A DNA stretch of 64,000 bases from a bacterium (lineage in GTDB: Bacteria > Acidobacteriota > Polarisedimenticolia > Polarisedimenticolales > Polarisedimenticolaceae). The notes under the pieces were generated by a model. The model was not told where the DNA came from and ran no database searches. It saw nothing but the letters and a program-made list of their open reading frames with translations. Positions 39,001 through 47,685 of this stretch are shown here, one piece after another. The stretch is from the NCBI GenBank assembly GCA_024226515.1, contig JAAELQ010000317.1, positions 1-64,000 on the forward strand. The letters are read 5' to 3'. The position numbers and the translations under genes were made by a program. Position 1 is the first letter of the stretch; each line of letters starts with the position of its first letter.

Positions 39001-40353
39001 TCACTGCATCAGGTCGAGCACTTCCTGTGTCTTGGCCTGCATCAGCGCCTCATCGCCGCGCGACTCGACGTTGAGCCGGATCAACGGCTCGGTGTTCGAC
39101 ATCCTGAGGTTGAAGCGCCAGTCCTCGAACTCGATTCCGACTCCGTCGGTCTCGTCCACACCCAGCGACTGCGGAGCGTAGTGCGAGCGGATGCGCTCGA
39201 TTACCGCCTTCGCATCGTCGACGCGCCGGTTGATCTCGCCACTGGCCGGAAAGCGCCGCACGCGCTCGCCGACGAGTTCGCCGAGGGTCTTGCCCGACGA
39301 CGACATCAGTTCGGCAACGAGCATCCAGGGAATCATGCCGCTGTCGCAGTAGGAGAACTCACGGAAAAAATGATGCGCCGACATCTCGCCGCCGTAGACC
39401 GCGTCCTCGTTGCGCATGACCTCCTTGACGAACGCGTGGCCGCTCTTCGACTGGACGGCCACTCCGCCGGACTGCTCGACCATCTCCAGCGTGTTCCACG
39501 TCATCCGCGGGTCGTGCACGACCTTGCCGCCGCGATGCCGACCGAGGATGCTCGCCGCCAGCAACCCGACGATGTAGTACCCCTCGATGAACTCCCCCTT
39601 CTCGTCGAACAGGAAGCAACGATCGAAGTCGCCGTCCCATGCGATGCCCAGGTCCGCTCCCGCGGAGCGCACGACGGAGGCGGTCGCCTCACGGTGGTCG
39701 GGGAGCAGCGGGTTGGGGACACCGTTGGGGAAGTTCCCGTCCGGTTCGTGGTTGCGCTTGACGAACTCGAACGGCAAGTGCGGCTCGAGCAGGTCGATCA
39801 CCTTCCCGGCCCCGCCGTTGCCGGCATTGACCACGACCTTCAGCGGACGCAGCGCGCTGCGGTCGACGTAGGTGCATAGATGCTCGACGTACTCCGCATC
39901 CAGCGCCACCGGCTCGAGCGTGCCGCCCCCCGGGGCGTCGCCGAGCTCTCCGCCGACGATCATCTGCTCGATGTCGCGCAGCCCGGTGTCCGAGCTGATC
40001 GGCCGTGCGTCCTCGCGCACCAGCTTGAGCCCGTTGTGGTCCTTGGGGTTGTGGCTGGCCGTGACCATGATGCCGCCGCCCAGCTTCAGGTGGAATGTCG
40101 CGTGGTAGACCTGCTCGGTGCCGCACTGGCCGAGGTCGAGCACGTGGACGCCCTCGGCCTGCAGCCCGCGCACAACCGCCGCGGCCATGTCGGGGCTCGA
40201 CAGACGGATGTCGTGCCCGACGACGACGCGCTCGGGGCGCACGAACCGCGCGTAGGCGCGACCGATCTGCGTCGCCAGGTCGAGGTTCAACTCGTCGGGC
40301 ACGCGACCTCGAACGTCATAGGCCTTGAAGCAGGACAGGCGGGTCTCGGACAT
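39001..40353 (-). CDS. Phosphomannomutase/phosphoglucomutase
   Basis: The 450-residue enzyme belongs to the alpha-D-phosphohexomutase family, ManB/AlgC branch. It has the phosphoserine loop TASHNPKDHNG near residue 99, the metal-binding DGDFDR near 240, the sugar-binding GGEMSAHHFF near 320 and the phosphate-binding RMSNTEPLIR near 418. It interconverts 1- and 6-phosphates of mannose or glucose for polysaccharide and lipopolysaccharide precursors. The ATG begins directly at the family's N-terminus. A good promoter lies upstream, and it diverges from fumC. Confidence 0.92.
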   Translation of the reverse strand: MSETRLSCFKAYDVRGRVPDELNLDLATQIGRAYARFVRPERVVVGHDIRLSSPDMAAAVVRGLQAEGVHVLDLGQCGTEQVYHATFHLKLGGGIMVTASHNPKDHNGLKLVREDARPISSDTGLRDIEQMIVGGELGDAPGGGTLEPVALDAEYVEHLCTYVDRSALRPLKVVVNAGNGGAGKVIDLLEPHLPFEFVKRNHEPDGNFPNGVPNPLLPDHREATASVVRSAGADLGIAWDGDFDRCFLFDEKGEFIEGYYIVGLLAASILGRHRGGKVVHDPRMTWNTLEMVEQSGGVAVQSKSGHAFVKEVMRNEDAVYGGEMSAHHFFREFSYCDSGMIPWMLVAELMSSSGKTLGELVGERVRRFPASGEINRRVDDAKAVIERIRSHYAPQSLGVDETDGVGIEFEDWRFNLRMSNTEPLIRLNVESRGDEALMQAKTQEVLDLMQ

Positions 40354-40398
40354 CGGCAGCCTCCGTCTCCGGCGGCGGTCTCGCGCCGCGAGTCAGGG

Positions 40399-40426
40399 AG
40401 CATAACAGATGCGACTTTGCCTGCAA
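40399..40426 (-). promoter_or_regulatory. Promoter of the phosphomannomutase gene
   Basis: On the minus strand TTGCAG (40421-40426) and TATGCT (40399-40404) are separated by 16 bases, about 46 bases before the ATG at 40353. Confidence 0.55.
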
Positions 40427-40502
40427 ATCGAGCGCTCCGGCCTCTCGCGGGCGCTCCGCCGCTGCGATATCCTGCAGGTATTCGGACAGTGGAGGTGCGA
40501 CG

Positions 40503-41912
40503 ATGGGCTCGGATGGAACGCGAACGGAACGGGACTCGATGGGACCGATGGAAGTGCCGGAGACTGCGTACTACGGCGCTTCGACGCAGCGGGCGGTGAT
40601 CAACTTCCCGATCAGCGACTTACGCCTGAAGAGCCGCATGATCCGCGCTCTCGGCCTGATCAAGGGCGGCGCCGCGCGCGCGAACCGGGCGCTGGGGCTG
40701 CTCGACGTCGAGCGCGCCGAGGCGATTGCCGGTGCGGCGGACGAGGTCGCGGCGGGCAAGCACGACGACCAGTTCGTCGTCGACATCTTCCAGACCGGGT
40801 CCGGGACCTCGTCGAACATGAACGCCAACGAGGTCATCGCCAACCGCGCGGCCGAGCTGCTCGGCGGCAAGCGCGGAGACCGAGACCGCGTGCACCCCAA
40901 CGACCACGTCAACATGGGACAGTCGTCGAACGACGTGATCCCGACGATGGTCCATGTCGCCGCCCTGCTGGCCATCCGCGACGTGCTCGAGCCGGGGCTC
41001 GAGCGGCTACGCAAGGCAACCGCCGCGAAGTCCGAGGAGTTCTGGGACACGATCAAGACCGGCCGGACCCACCTACAGGACGCCACCCCCATTCGCGTGG
41101 GGCAGGTGTTCCTCGGTTTCGCCGGCCAGCTCGAGCGTGCCGAGCGGCGCGTCGCGCAGGCGCGGACCGAGCTGTCGGAGGTGGCCCTCGGCGGCACGGC
41201 CGTCGGCACCGGCCTGAACACGCACCCGGAGTTCTCGGCTCACGTCTGTCGCTTCGTCTCCGAGCAGGGCGCCATCGACGTCCGCGAGACGAGCAACCAC
41301 TTCCAGGCACAGGCGACGCTCGACTCCGTCGTCGCGGCGTCCGGCGGCCTGCGTACGGTCGCGATCAGCCTGCTCAAGATCGCCAACGACCTGCGCCTGC
41401 TCGCCTCGGGCCCGCGCACGGGCCTCGGCGAGCTGACGCTTCCCGAGGTCCAGCCGGGCAGCTCGATCATGCCGGGCAAGGTCAACCCGGTCATCGCCGA
41501 ATCGTTGATTCAGGTCGCCGCACAGGTCCTGGCCAACGACCAGGCGATCGTGCAGTCCGGAGAGTGGGGCTTCTTCGAGCTGAGCACGATGCTCCCTCTG
41601 GCCGGCTACAACGTGCTGCAGTCCGTCGAGCTGCTCGGCGCCGCGTCGGCCAACTTCAGCGAGAAGTGCGTCGAGGGCGTCACCGTCACCGAGCGCGGAC
41701 CGGAGATGGTCGAGCGCGGGCTGGCGACCGTCACGCGACTGGTGCCGCTGATCGGCTACGACCTGGCGGCCAAGATCGCGCATGACGCCGCCGCCTCGGG
41801 CCGCACCGTGCGCGAGGTCGCCCGCGAGCTGACCGACCTGACGGAAGAGCAACTCGAAACCGGCCTCGACCCGTTCAAGATGACCGAGCCTTTAAAGACG
41901 CCCGGGGTCTGA
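40503..41912 (+). CDS. fumC: Fumarate hydratase class II
   Basis: The 469-residue protein belongs to the fumarase/aspartase superfamily. It shows TGSGTSSNMNANEV near residue 98, the catalytic-site HPNDHVNMGQSSND near 130, GRTHLQDATP near 186 and the signature GSSIMPGKVNP near 320. It hydrates fumarate to malate. Aspartate ammonia-lyase is the alternative, but TGSGTSSNMN and the length favour fumarase. GGAGG lies before the ATG at 40503. The stop overlaps a GGTCTGAC repeat of the cruciform element. Confidence 0.93.
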   Translation: MGSDGTRTERDSMGPMEVPETAYYGASTQRAVINFPISDLRLKSRMIRALGLIKGGAARANRALGLLDVERAEAIAGAADEVAAGKHDDQFVVDIFQTGSGTSSNMNANEVIANRAAELLGGKRGDRDRVHPNDHVNMGQSSNDVIPTMVHVAALLAIRDVLEPGLERLRKATAAKSEEFWDTIKTGRTHLQDATPIRVGQVFLGFAGQLERAERRVAQARTELSEVALGGTAVGTGLNTHPEFSAHVCRFVSEQGAIDVRETSNHFQAQATLDSVVAASGGLRTVAISLLKIANDLRLLASGPRTGLGELTLPEVQPGSSIMPGKVNPVIAESLIQVAAQVLANDQAIVQSGEWGFFELSTMLPLAGYNVLQSVELLGAASANFSEKCVEGVTVTERGPEMVERGLATVTRLVPLIGYDLAAKIAHDAAASGRTVREVARELTDLTEEQLETGLDPFKMTEPLKTPGV

Positions 41913-41990
41913 CGAAAATGCGTTGCATCGCAACGACGCCGCAAGACACGACTCTTGCGCAATCGATGCAACGCTTTTTGGTCTGACCCC
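41904..41990. repeat. Cruciform, REP-like element between convergent fumC and the permease gene
   Basis: The arms GCGTTGCATCG (41920-41930) and CGATGCAACGC (41964-41974) form an 11-base stem. Inside it, CGCAAG (41940-41945) and CTTGCG (41954-41959) form a second stem. Outside it, AAAA faces TTTTT, GGGGTC (41904-41909) faces GACCCC (41985-41990), and GGTCTGAC occurs directly at both ends (41906-41913, 41980-41987). It could be a bidirectional terminator or a REP-type repeat of the kind moved by Y1 (RAYT) transposases. No transposase gene is in the window. Confidence 0.65.
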
Positions 41991-41998
41991 GCTCCGTA

Positions 41999-43777
41999 TC
42001 ATGGATGGAACGGGAAGACCACCGGGATGAGCAGCGTCCCCACGATCCAGTACATCAGCGTCAGCGGAGTTCCGAGCCGGAGGAAGTCGGTAAAGCGGTA
42101 GCCGCCCGGACCGTAGACCAGCAGGTTGGTCTGGTAGCCGATCGGCGTGTAGAACGCGGCGGACGCGGCGAACGTAACCGCCATCAGGAACGGCCGAGGG
42201 TCGGAGCCGACCGCGTTGGCACAGGTGATCGCGAGCGGCGCGAGCAATGCTGCCGTCGCGAGGTTCGACATCACACCGGTCAGGACCGCGGCCAGCAGGA
42301 AGAAGACCGCCAGCACGGCGTGATTGCCCCAGTTGCCCGCCGCGGCCACGAGCCAGCGCGCCGCGGTGTCCGCCGCCCCCGACGACTCCAGCGCGATGCC
42401 CAGCGGCAACAGCCCGGCCAGCAGGAAGATGACGCGCCAGTCGATGAACGAGTAGACCTTGCGCGCCTGCACGCAGCCCGTGAGGACCATCAGGACGGCG
42501 CCGACGACCGCGGCCTCGGCCAGGTCGTAGATTCCCAGCGTCGCCACGACGATCACGCCGGCGACGATCAGCGAAGCGGTGATGGCCGAGACCGGGCGAA
42601 TGACCGGCAGGTCGAGCTCTTGCAGGATCAGGAAGCTCGTCTCTTGCCGCAGGCGCGGCAGCCTGCGTTGCGGGGCGAGGATCAGCAGCTCGTCGCCCAT
42701 GCGCAGACGGATGTGGCCGATCTTCTCGCGGATGTCCTCGCCGTGACGCCTGATGGCCAGCGCCGTCGCGCCGAAGCGGCCGCGGAAGTCGGCGCCCTTC
42801 AGGCTCCGCCCGTCGAGCTCGGAGTTGGGCGGGATGACCGCCTCGTACAGCGACGTGTCGCCCGATCGCAGGTCGGCGTCGTCCGGCCTGCGGCCGGGCC
42901 GCACCGCGATGCCGGCCGCGTCGCGCAACTTGACCAGCGCGGAGGCCGGGGCCTTGACCAACAGAATATCGTCCTGCCGCAGCTCGTCGTAGCCGCCCGG
43001 CACGCCCCGCATCACCTTGTTGCGCACGTGGCCCAGCACCTCGAGGTCGTAGCGCTCGCCCAGCCGTGCCTCGCGCAGGTCCTGGCCGATCAGCGGCGAG
43101 TCCTCGAGCACCACGACCTCGCTGAGGTAGGGGTTGAGGTGGTGCCCCGCCGTCAGGCTCTCCGCCTTGACGCGCTCCGGGATCAGTTTCTCGGAGAAGA
43201 CGAAGAGGTACGCGCCGCCGAGCACCAGCAGCACCAGGCCGATCGAGGAGAACTCGAACATGCCGAAGCGCGGCTGCCCGTTCTGCACCGCGATCGAGCT
43301 GACGAGGATGTTGGTCGAGGTCCCGATCAGCGTACACGTGCCGCCGAGCATGGCGAAGAACGACAGCGGCATCATCATCCGGCTGGGGCTGATCTGCCGG
43401 TCCTGACAAGCGCGCGAGATGATCGGCAGGAACACGGCCACCGCGGCGGTGTTGTTGATGAACGCGGAGACCGGCGCGACGACGAGAGCGGTCAGGAACA
43501 TGAGCGAGGTGGGACTCGACGGGCCGTGCAGCAGCAGACGATCGGCCAGGAACTGCACGACACCGCTGCCCTGCAGCCCCGCCGTCAGCACGAACATGCA
43601 GGCCACCGCGACCGTGGCCTCGTTCGAGAAGCCCGACAGCGCCTGCTCCGGCTCCAGCATCCTACCGAGAACGAGCGCGGCGAGGATCAGCATCGCCACC
43701 ATGTCCGCGCGCAGTCGCTCGCTGACGAGCAATGCCGTGGCGAGCAGCAACAGGACGAGGATGAAGATCGAATTCAA
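41999..43777 (-). CDS. SLC13/DASS-family permease with two TrkA-C domains
   Basis: The 592-residue transporter has two membrane halves of about five to six helices each. The first holds NNTAAVAVFLPI and GTCTLIGTSTNILV, the second SNLATAALLAPLA and FYTPIGYQTNLLVY: the two divalent-anion-transport signature halves. Between them (about residues 200-370) lie two TrkA-C regulatory domains (SEVVVLEDSPLIGQ, YEAVIPPNSELDG). Substrates may be sulfate, dicarboxylates or other anions. The start is a TTG with GGGAG seven bases before it. It is convergent with fumC. Confidence 0.9.
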   Translation of the reverse strand: MNSIFILVLLLLATALLVSERLRADMVAMLILAALVLGRMLEPEQALSGFSNEATVAVACMFVLTAGLQGSGVVQFLADRLLLHGPSSPTSLMFLTALVVAPVSAFINNTAAVAVFLPIISRACQDRQISPSRMMMPLSFFAMLGGTCTLIGTSTNILVSSIAVQNGQPRFGMFEFSSIGLVLLVLGGAYLFVFSEKLIPERVKAESLTAGHHLNPYLSEVVVLEDSPLIGQDLREARLGERYDLEVLGHVRNKVMRGVPGGYDELRQDDILLVKAPASALVKLRDAAGIAVRPGRRPDDADLRSGDTSLYEAVIPPNSELDGRSLKGADFRGRFGATALAIRRHGEDIREKIGHIRLRMGDELLILAPQRRLPRLRQETSFLILQELDLPVIRPVSAITASLIVAGVIVVATLGIYDLAEAAVVGAVLMVLTGCVQARKVYSFIDWRVIFLLAGLLPLGIALESSGAADTAARWLVAAAGNWGNHAVLAVFFLLAAVLTGVMSNLATAALLAPLAITCANAVGSDPRPFLMAVTFAASAAFYTPIGYQTNLLVYGPGGYRFTDFLRLGTPLTLMYWIVGTLLIPVVFPFHP

Positions 43778-43903
43778 CTGCGGGCTCCCAGCCGGCTGTC
43801 GGACAACACGTACGGCTCTCGTTGCAGGCGAGACCGTGCGGGCAGTCTACTCCAGACCACGCACCGCCCTCCGGGAGTCGTGAAACCGTCGTGCTGCACC
43901 GTG

Positions 43904-45556
43904 TCAGTCGGCGCGGAACAGGACGCCGGGGGAAAAGCGTCCGGCCGGGTCCAGTCCGCGCTTGATCTCGCGCATGCGATCCAGCGCCGCGCCGCCGACG
44001 AAGCGGCGCAGCAGCCTCTGTTTCAGCGGGCTGCGCCCGACGCCGTGCTCGGACAGCGGGCAGCCACCCGCCCGCACCGCGGCGTCGGCCAGCTCGAGCA
44101 GCGCTTCCTCACCGGCCTCGACTTCGCCCGCCTCCCGCGCGATCGCGTTGGGGTGCAGGTTGCCGTCGGACAGGTGGCCCCAGATCGCGTAGTCCAGCTC
44201 GCGCGCCTCGAATGCCGCCGTGCAGCGCTCCAGCATCTGCGGAACACGGTCGAACGGCACGATGAAATCACCGCCGACCTTCACCACTCCGGGCGAGGCG
44301 ACGCGACGTCGCGCCAGCAGCTCGTTGACTGCCGTGGGGACCGCCTCGCGCAGCTCCCGCAGCCCGGCCAGCCGCTCGTCGTCCCCGGGAAAGGCGAGCT
44401 CCACGTCGTCGAGTCGCGCGTAGCGCAGCAGAATGTCGAGCAGTTCGGGCAGCGGCCCGTCGACGCGCGAGACGCCGTCCAGATGATCCGCGATCGCCTG
44501 CTGCGCCTCGCTGGACTCGACCGGCCGCGGCAGTTCCACCTCGAACAACACGCCCGCCCGCGCGGCATCCGGAAGATGCAGTCTGAGGCGGCGCGGCACA
44601 GCCGCATCGCGCAGCAGGGCGAGCGAACGGGCGTCGACCCACTCGATCGAGCGCACGTCGGGCAACGTCGAGTCGGGCTCTTCCCGGGCCCGCGCGGCGG
44701 CGGCGCGCAGATCCGCGGCGAGGTGCAGGGCGGTCCCTGCGTTGTCCAGGAAGACGAAGCCGCTGACGACGGCGGGCGGCAGCGGGACGAGGTCCAGGGT
44801 GACCTCCGTGATCAACCCCAACGTCCCCTCGGAGCCGACGAACAGGTCGACGAGATCCAGCGGGTCCGAGGAGTGGTAGCCCGCGGAGATCTTCTTCAGT
44901 GGCGGCAGCCGGTGATTCGGCACCGGGGCGCGAAGCTCGGCGCCGTCGCTGGCGCGAATTCGGATCGTCTCGCCGGGGCCGAACAGGTGCTCGCCGCGCC
45001 GCAGCTCGAGCAGGTCGCCGTTGTGCAACAACACTCGCAGCGCGCGCACCCACTCGCGCGTGGCTCCGTACTTGAACGAGGACGCCCCTCCGGCGTTGGT
45101 CGACACGGTGCCCCCGAGCATCGCCTCGCGAAACGTCGGCACCGGCGGATAGTAGAGGCCGTGGCCGGCAAGCTCGCGTTCGAGATCGGACAGCCTCGCG
45201 CCGGCTCCCACGCGGACCGAGGCGCGTCCGGCGGCGGACGGCTCCGGCACGGAGATGCCACACATTCGTTCGACGGAGACGACGATCTCGCCGCGCGGGA
45301 TCGCCCCTCCGGTCAACGACGAGCGTGCGGCCTGGACCAGCACGGGCCGGCAACCGGTGTCGCGCAGCAGCGCCGAGGCCTGCTCCTCGTCCTCCGGCCG
45401 GCAGAGACCCGACGCGAATCCCGGGGGCGCGCCCGAGGCGTCCTCGCAGTAGGCGCCACAGACTCCGGGGTCCTCGAGGATCTCCGGCAACGGGGCCGCG
45501 GGGAGCTTTCGGGCATGGATCACGCGTTCCTCGCACGCGGCGTTCCGCGGACCCAT
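43904..45556 (-). CDS. FAD-linked oxidase, GlcD/D-lactate dehydrogenase type
   Basis: The 550-residue protein has the FAD-binding-4 domain with ARSSLTGGAIP near residue 77, GGTVSTNAGGASSFKYGATREWV near 147-169 and FVGSEGTLGLITEVTLDL near 241. The FAD-oxidase C-terminal domain has GHLSDGNLHPNA and SEHGVGRSPLKQ. It would oxidise a 2-hydroxy acid such as glycolate or D-lactate. The N-terminal 45 residues are variable. No glcE/F partner genes lie nearby, so it is probably a single-chain enzyme. It lies upstream in the same direction as the permease (126 bases apart). Confidence 0.9.
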   Translation of the reverse strand: MGPRNAACEERVIHARKLPAAPLPEILEDPGVCGAYCEDASGAPPGFASGLCRPEDEEQASALLRDTGCRPVLVQAARSSLTGGAIPRGEIVVSVERMCGISVPEPSAAGRASVRVGAGARLSDLERELAGHGLYYPPVPTFREAMLGGTVSTNAGGASSFKYGATREWVRALRVLLHNGDLLELRRGEHLFGPGETIRIRASDGAELRAPVPNHRLPPLKKISAGYHSSDPLDLVDLFVGSEGTLGLITEVTLDLVPLPPAVVSGFVFLDNAGTALHLAADLRAAAARAREEPDSTLPDVRSIEWVDARSLALLRDAAVPRRLRLHLPDAARAGVLFEVELPRPVESSEAQQAIADHLDGVSRVDGPLPELLDILLRYARLDDVELAFPGDDERLAGLRELREAVPTAVNELLARRRVASPGVVKVGGDFIVPFDRVPQMLERCTAAFEARELDYAIWGHLSDGNLHPNAIAREAGEVEAGEEALLELADAAVRAGGCPLSEHGVGRSPLKQRLLRRFVGGAALDRMREIKRGLDPAGRFSPGVLFRAD

Positions 45557-45568
45557 TATGACTGCGCC

Positions 45569-45919
45569 CTAGGCGGGGGCGACGATCCGGCGGCGGCCCG
45601 CACCGAACAGGCGGGCGATCAGCCAGATACCGAAGACGACGAACAGGACCGGCAGCAGCGGGATGAGAACGAGCCCGAACAGCAGGGCCAGCGTACCCAG
45701 CAACGCGCCGGCGACGCTGAGCAGGGCCGAGCCGAGCGCGGCGACCACGCTGAATACGACACTGAACGCGACGGCCAGGATGCGGAACGGCAGCACCACG
45801 ACGAACACCGCGAGCTTGATCAGGCCGGCCAGCAACACCAGCGGCAGCAGCAGCAGGACCAGAACGGCGATACCGAGTCCGACCGCAGAGACGACGATCA
45901 AGGTCAGCAGCTCAGCCAT
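45569..45919 (-). CDS. Very hydrophobic small membrane protein
   Basis: The 116-residue protein is almost entirely hydrophobic: four likely helices made of V, L, A and I with a short basic end (GAGRRRIVAPA). I do not recognise a family. GGAGGGGAGA lies four bases before the ATG at 45919, a very strong ribosome-binding site. It ends 12 bases before the start of the FAD-linked oxidase gene, so the two are probably co-transcribed. Confidence 0.75.
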   Translation of the reverse strand: MAELLTLIVVSAVGLGIAVLVLLLLPLVLLAGLIKLAVFVVVLPFRILAVAFSVVFSVVAALGSALLSVAGALLGTLALLFGLVLIPLLPVLFVVFGIWLIARLFGAGRRRIVAPA

Positions 45920-46058
45920 GGGTCTCCCCTCCCTCGAGTTCGGGCCGCCAACCGCCGGGCCGGAGGCTCTCACCTTGGATCTACGGGAATCCGCGGCGAA
46001 GGTTACCGACCCGGCAATATGGACGGACTCCGGGAGAAGCCGAGCCCATGGGCGCCGC

Positions 46059-47573
46059 TCACACGTCGAACTTGACGCCCTGGGCCAGCGGCATCTCGGC
46101 ACCCCAGTTGATCGTGTTCGTCTGGCGTCGCATGTAGATCTTCCACGAGTCCGACCCGGACTCGCGTCCGCCGCCCGTCTCCTTCTCTCCGCCGAAAGCA
46201 CCGCCGATCTCGGCGCCCGAGGTTCCGACGTTGACGTTGGCGATACCGCAGTCGCTGCCGCGGTGCGAGAGGAACGTCTCGGCCTCGATCAGGTTCTGCG
46301 TGAAGATCGACGACGACAGTCCCTGCGGGACGTCGTTGTGCATCTTCAACGCCTCGTCGAGGTCGTCGTACTCGATGATGTAGAGGATCGGGGCGAACGT
46401 CTCCTCCTGCACGATCTCCATGTCGGCGCGCGCCTTGACCAGCGTCGGCTCGACGAAGTTGCCCGGGCGGTCGAGCTTGCCGCCGCCGTGGAGCACCTCG
46501 CCGCCCTGGGCCGCGACCTGCTCCAGCGCGGCCATCATGTCGCCCACCGCGGCGTCGTCGACCAGCGGACCCATCAGCGTGTTCTCGTCGAGCGCGTCGC
46601 CGATCACGACGTTGCCGTAGGCCCGGACCAGCTTCTCGGTGAATTCCTTGGCGATCGACTTGTGCAGCAGCAGGCGGCGCGTGGACGTGCAGCGCTGACC
46701 GGCCGTGCCGACCGCACCGAACAGCACCGCGCGCAGCGCGAGGTCCAGGTTGGCGTGCTCGCTGACGATCACGGCGTTGTTGCCGCCCAGCTCGAGCAGC
46801 GTGCGGGCGAGGCGCTCGCCGACGACCGTCGCGATGCGCCGACCCATGCGGCACGAGCCGGTGGCGGAGATCAACGGTAGGCGGCGATCGGCGAGCATGC
46901 GCTCGCCGACCTCGGCGCCGCGGCCGATGACGAGGTTGAAGATCCCGCTCAGGCCGTTGCGCTCCATCACGCGGTTGGCGATGTTCTGCACGGCGACCGC
47001 GGTCAGCGGAGTCTTCGACGACGGCTTCCACACCATCGTGTCGCCGCAGACGGCGGCGATCGCGACGTTCCAGGCCCAGACGGCGACCGGGAAGTTGAAC
47101 GCGGTGACGATGCCGATCACGCCCAGCGGGTGCCACTGCTCGTACATGCGATGCTGGCCGCGCTCGGAGTGCATGCTCAGACCGTAGAGCTGGCGCGAGA
47201 GTCCGACCGCGAAGTCGCAGATGTCGATCATCTCCTGGACCTCTCCGAGTCCCTCGGTCAGGACCTTGCCCATCTCGAGCGAGACGAGCCGCCCCAGTGC
47301 GTCCTTGTTCGCGCGCAGCTCGTCGCCGAGCTGGCGCACGATCTCTCCGCGCTGCGGCGCGGGCATCATGCGCCAGGTCTCGAACGCGGCCGTCGCCTGC
47401 TGCATGACCTTCTCGTAGTCCTCGGCCTCCGCCTGTTTGACGCGGGCGATCGGCTCGCCGTTCGACGGGTTGAGCGACACCAGCTCCTTGCCGGAGGTCT
47501 CGAGCCAGGTTCCGGTGCAGGCGCCGTGGTTGGTGGATTCGAGACCGAGCTTTTGCAACAGGTCAGCGGACAT
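46059..47573 (-). CDS. ALDH7-type aldehyde dehydrogenase (aminoadipate-semialdehyde dehydrogenase-like)
   Basis: The 504-residue enzyme is close in character to antiquitin/ALDH7A1. It has the active-site cysteine in GTAGQRCTSTRR near residue 300, the catalytic glutamate in LLELGGNNAVI near 268, and the family end IANVNVGTSGAEIGGAFGGE followed by SGSDSWKIYMRRQTNTINWG. ALDH7 proteins oxidise alpha-aminoadipic semialdehyde from lysine breakdown and related aldehydes. The ATG is preferred to a preceding GTG (47576), with AGGAG seven bases upstream. No lysine catabolic genes adjoin it. Confidence 0.93.
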   Translation of the reverse strand: MSADLLQKLGLESTNHGACTGTWLETSGKELVSLNPSNGEPIARVKQAEAEDYEKVMQQATAAFETWRMMPAPQRGEIVRQLGDELRANKDALGRLVSLEMGKVLTEGLGEVQEMIDICDFAVGLSRQLYGLSMHSERGQHRMYEQWHPLGVIGIVTAFNFPVAVWAWNVAIAAVCGDTMVWKPSSKTPLTAVAVQNIANRVMERNGLSGIFNLVIGRGAEVGERMLADRRLPLISATGSCRMGRRIATVVGERLARTLLELGGNNAVIVSEHANLDLALRAVLFGAVGTAGQRCTSTRRLLLHKSIAKEFTEKLVRAYGNVVIGDALDENTLMGPLVDDAAVGDMMAALEQVAAQGGEVLHGGGKLDRPGNFVEPTLVKARADMEIVQEETFAPILYIIEYDDLDEALKMHNDVPQGLSSSIFTQNLIEAETFLSHRGSDCGIANVNVGTSGAEIGGAFGGEKETGGGRESGSDSWKIYMRRQTNTINWGAEMPLAQGVKFDV

Positions 47574-47663
47574 CACGAGTCTCCTGGGGCGAACACCTGC
47601 TCGCCGTGCGTGGGCAGGTCGCCGTACTTTCTGTTCGTCAAGAAAACGCGGTTGGAACGGGCA

Positions 47664-47669
47664 TTCTAA
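47664..47669 (-). promoter_or_regulatory. -10 element of the ALDH7 gene
   Basis: On the minus strand TAGAAT stands about 90 bases before the start codon. It is the same hexamer as in the sdh, fusA and serS leaders. No clear -35 accompanies it. Confidence 0.35.
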
Positions 47670-47685
47670 CAGAGGAAACCAAACG

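Noticed and set aside
42005-46075. A 1356-codon open frame on the plus strand
   Set aside because: It runs antisense through the SLC13 permease, the FAD-linked oxidase and a membrane protein, all with clear family motifs on the other strand. Long open antisense frames are common in GC-rich DNA with G or C at third positions, and its translation is low-complexity R/Q/H-rich.
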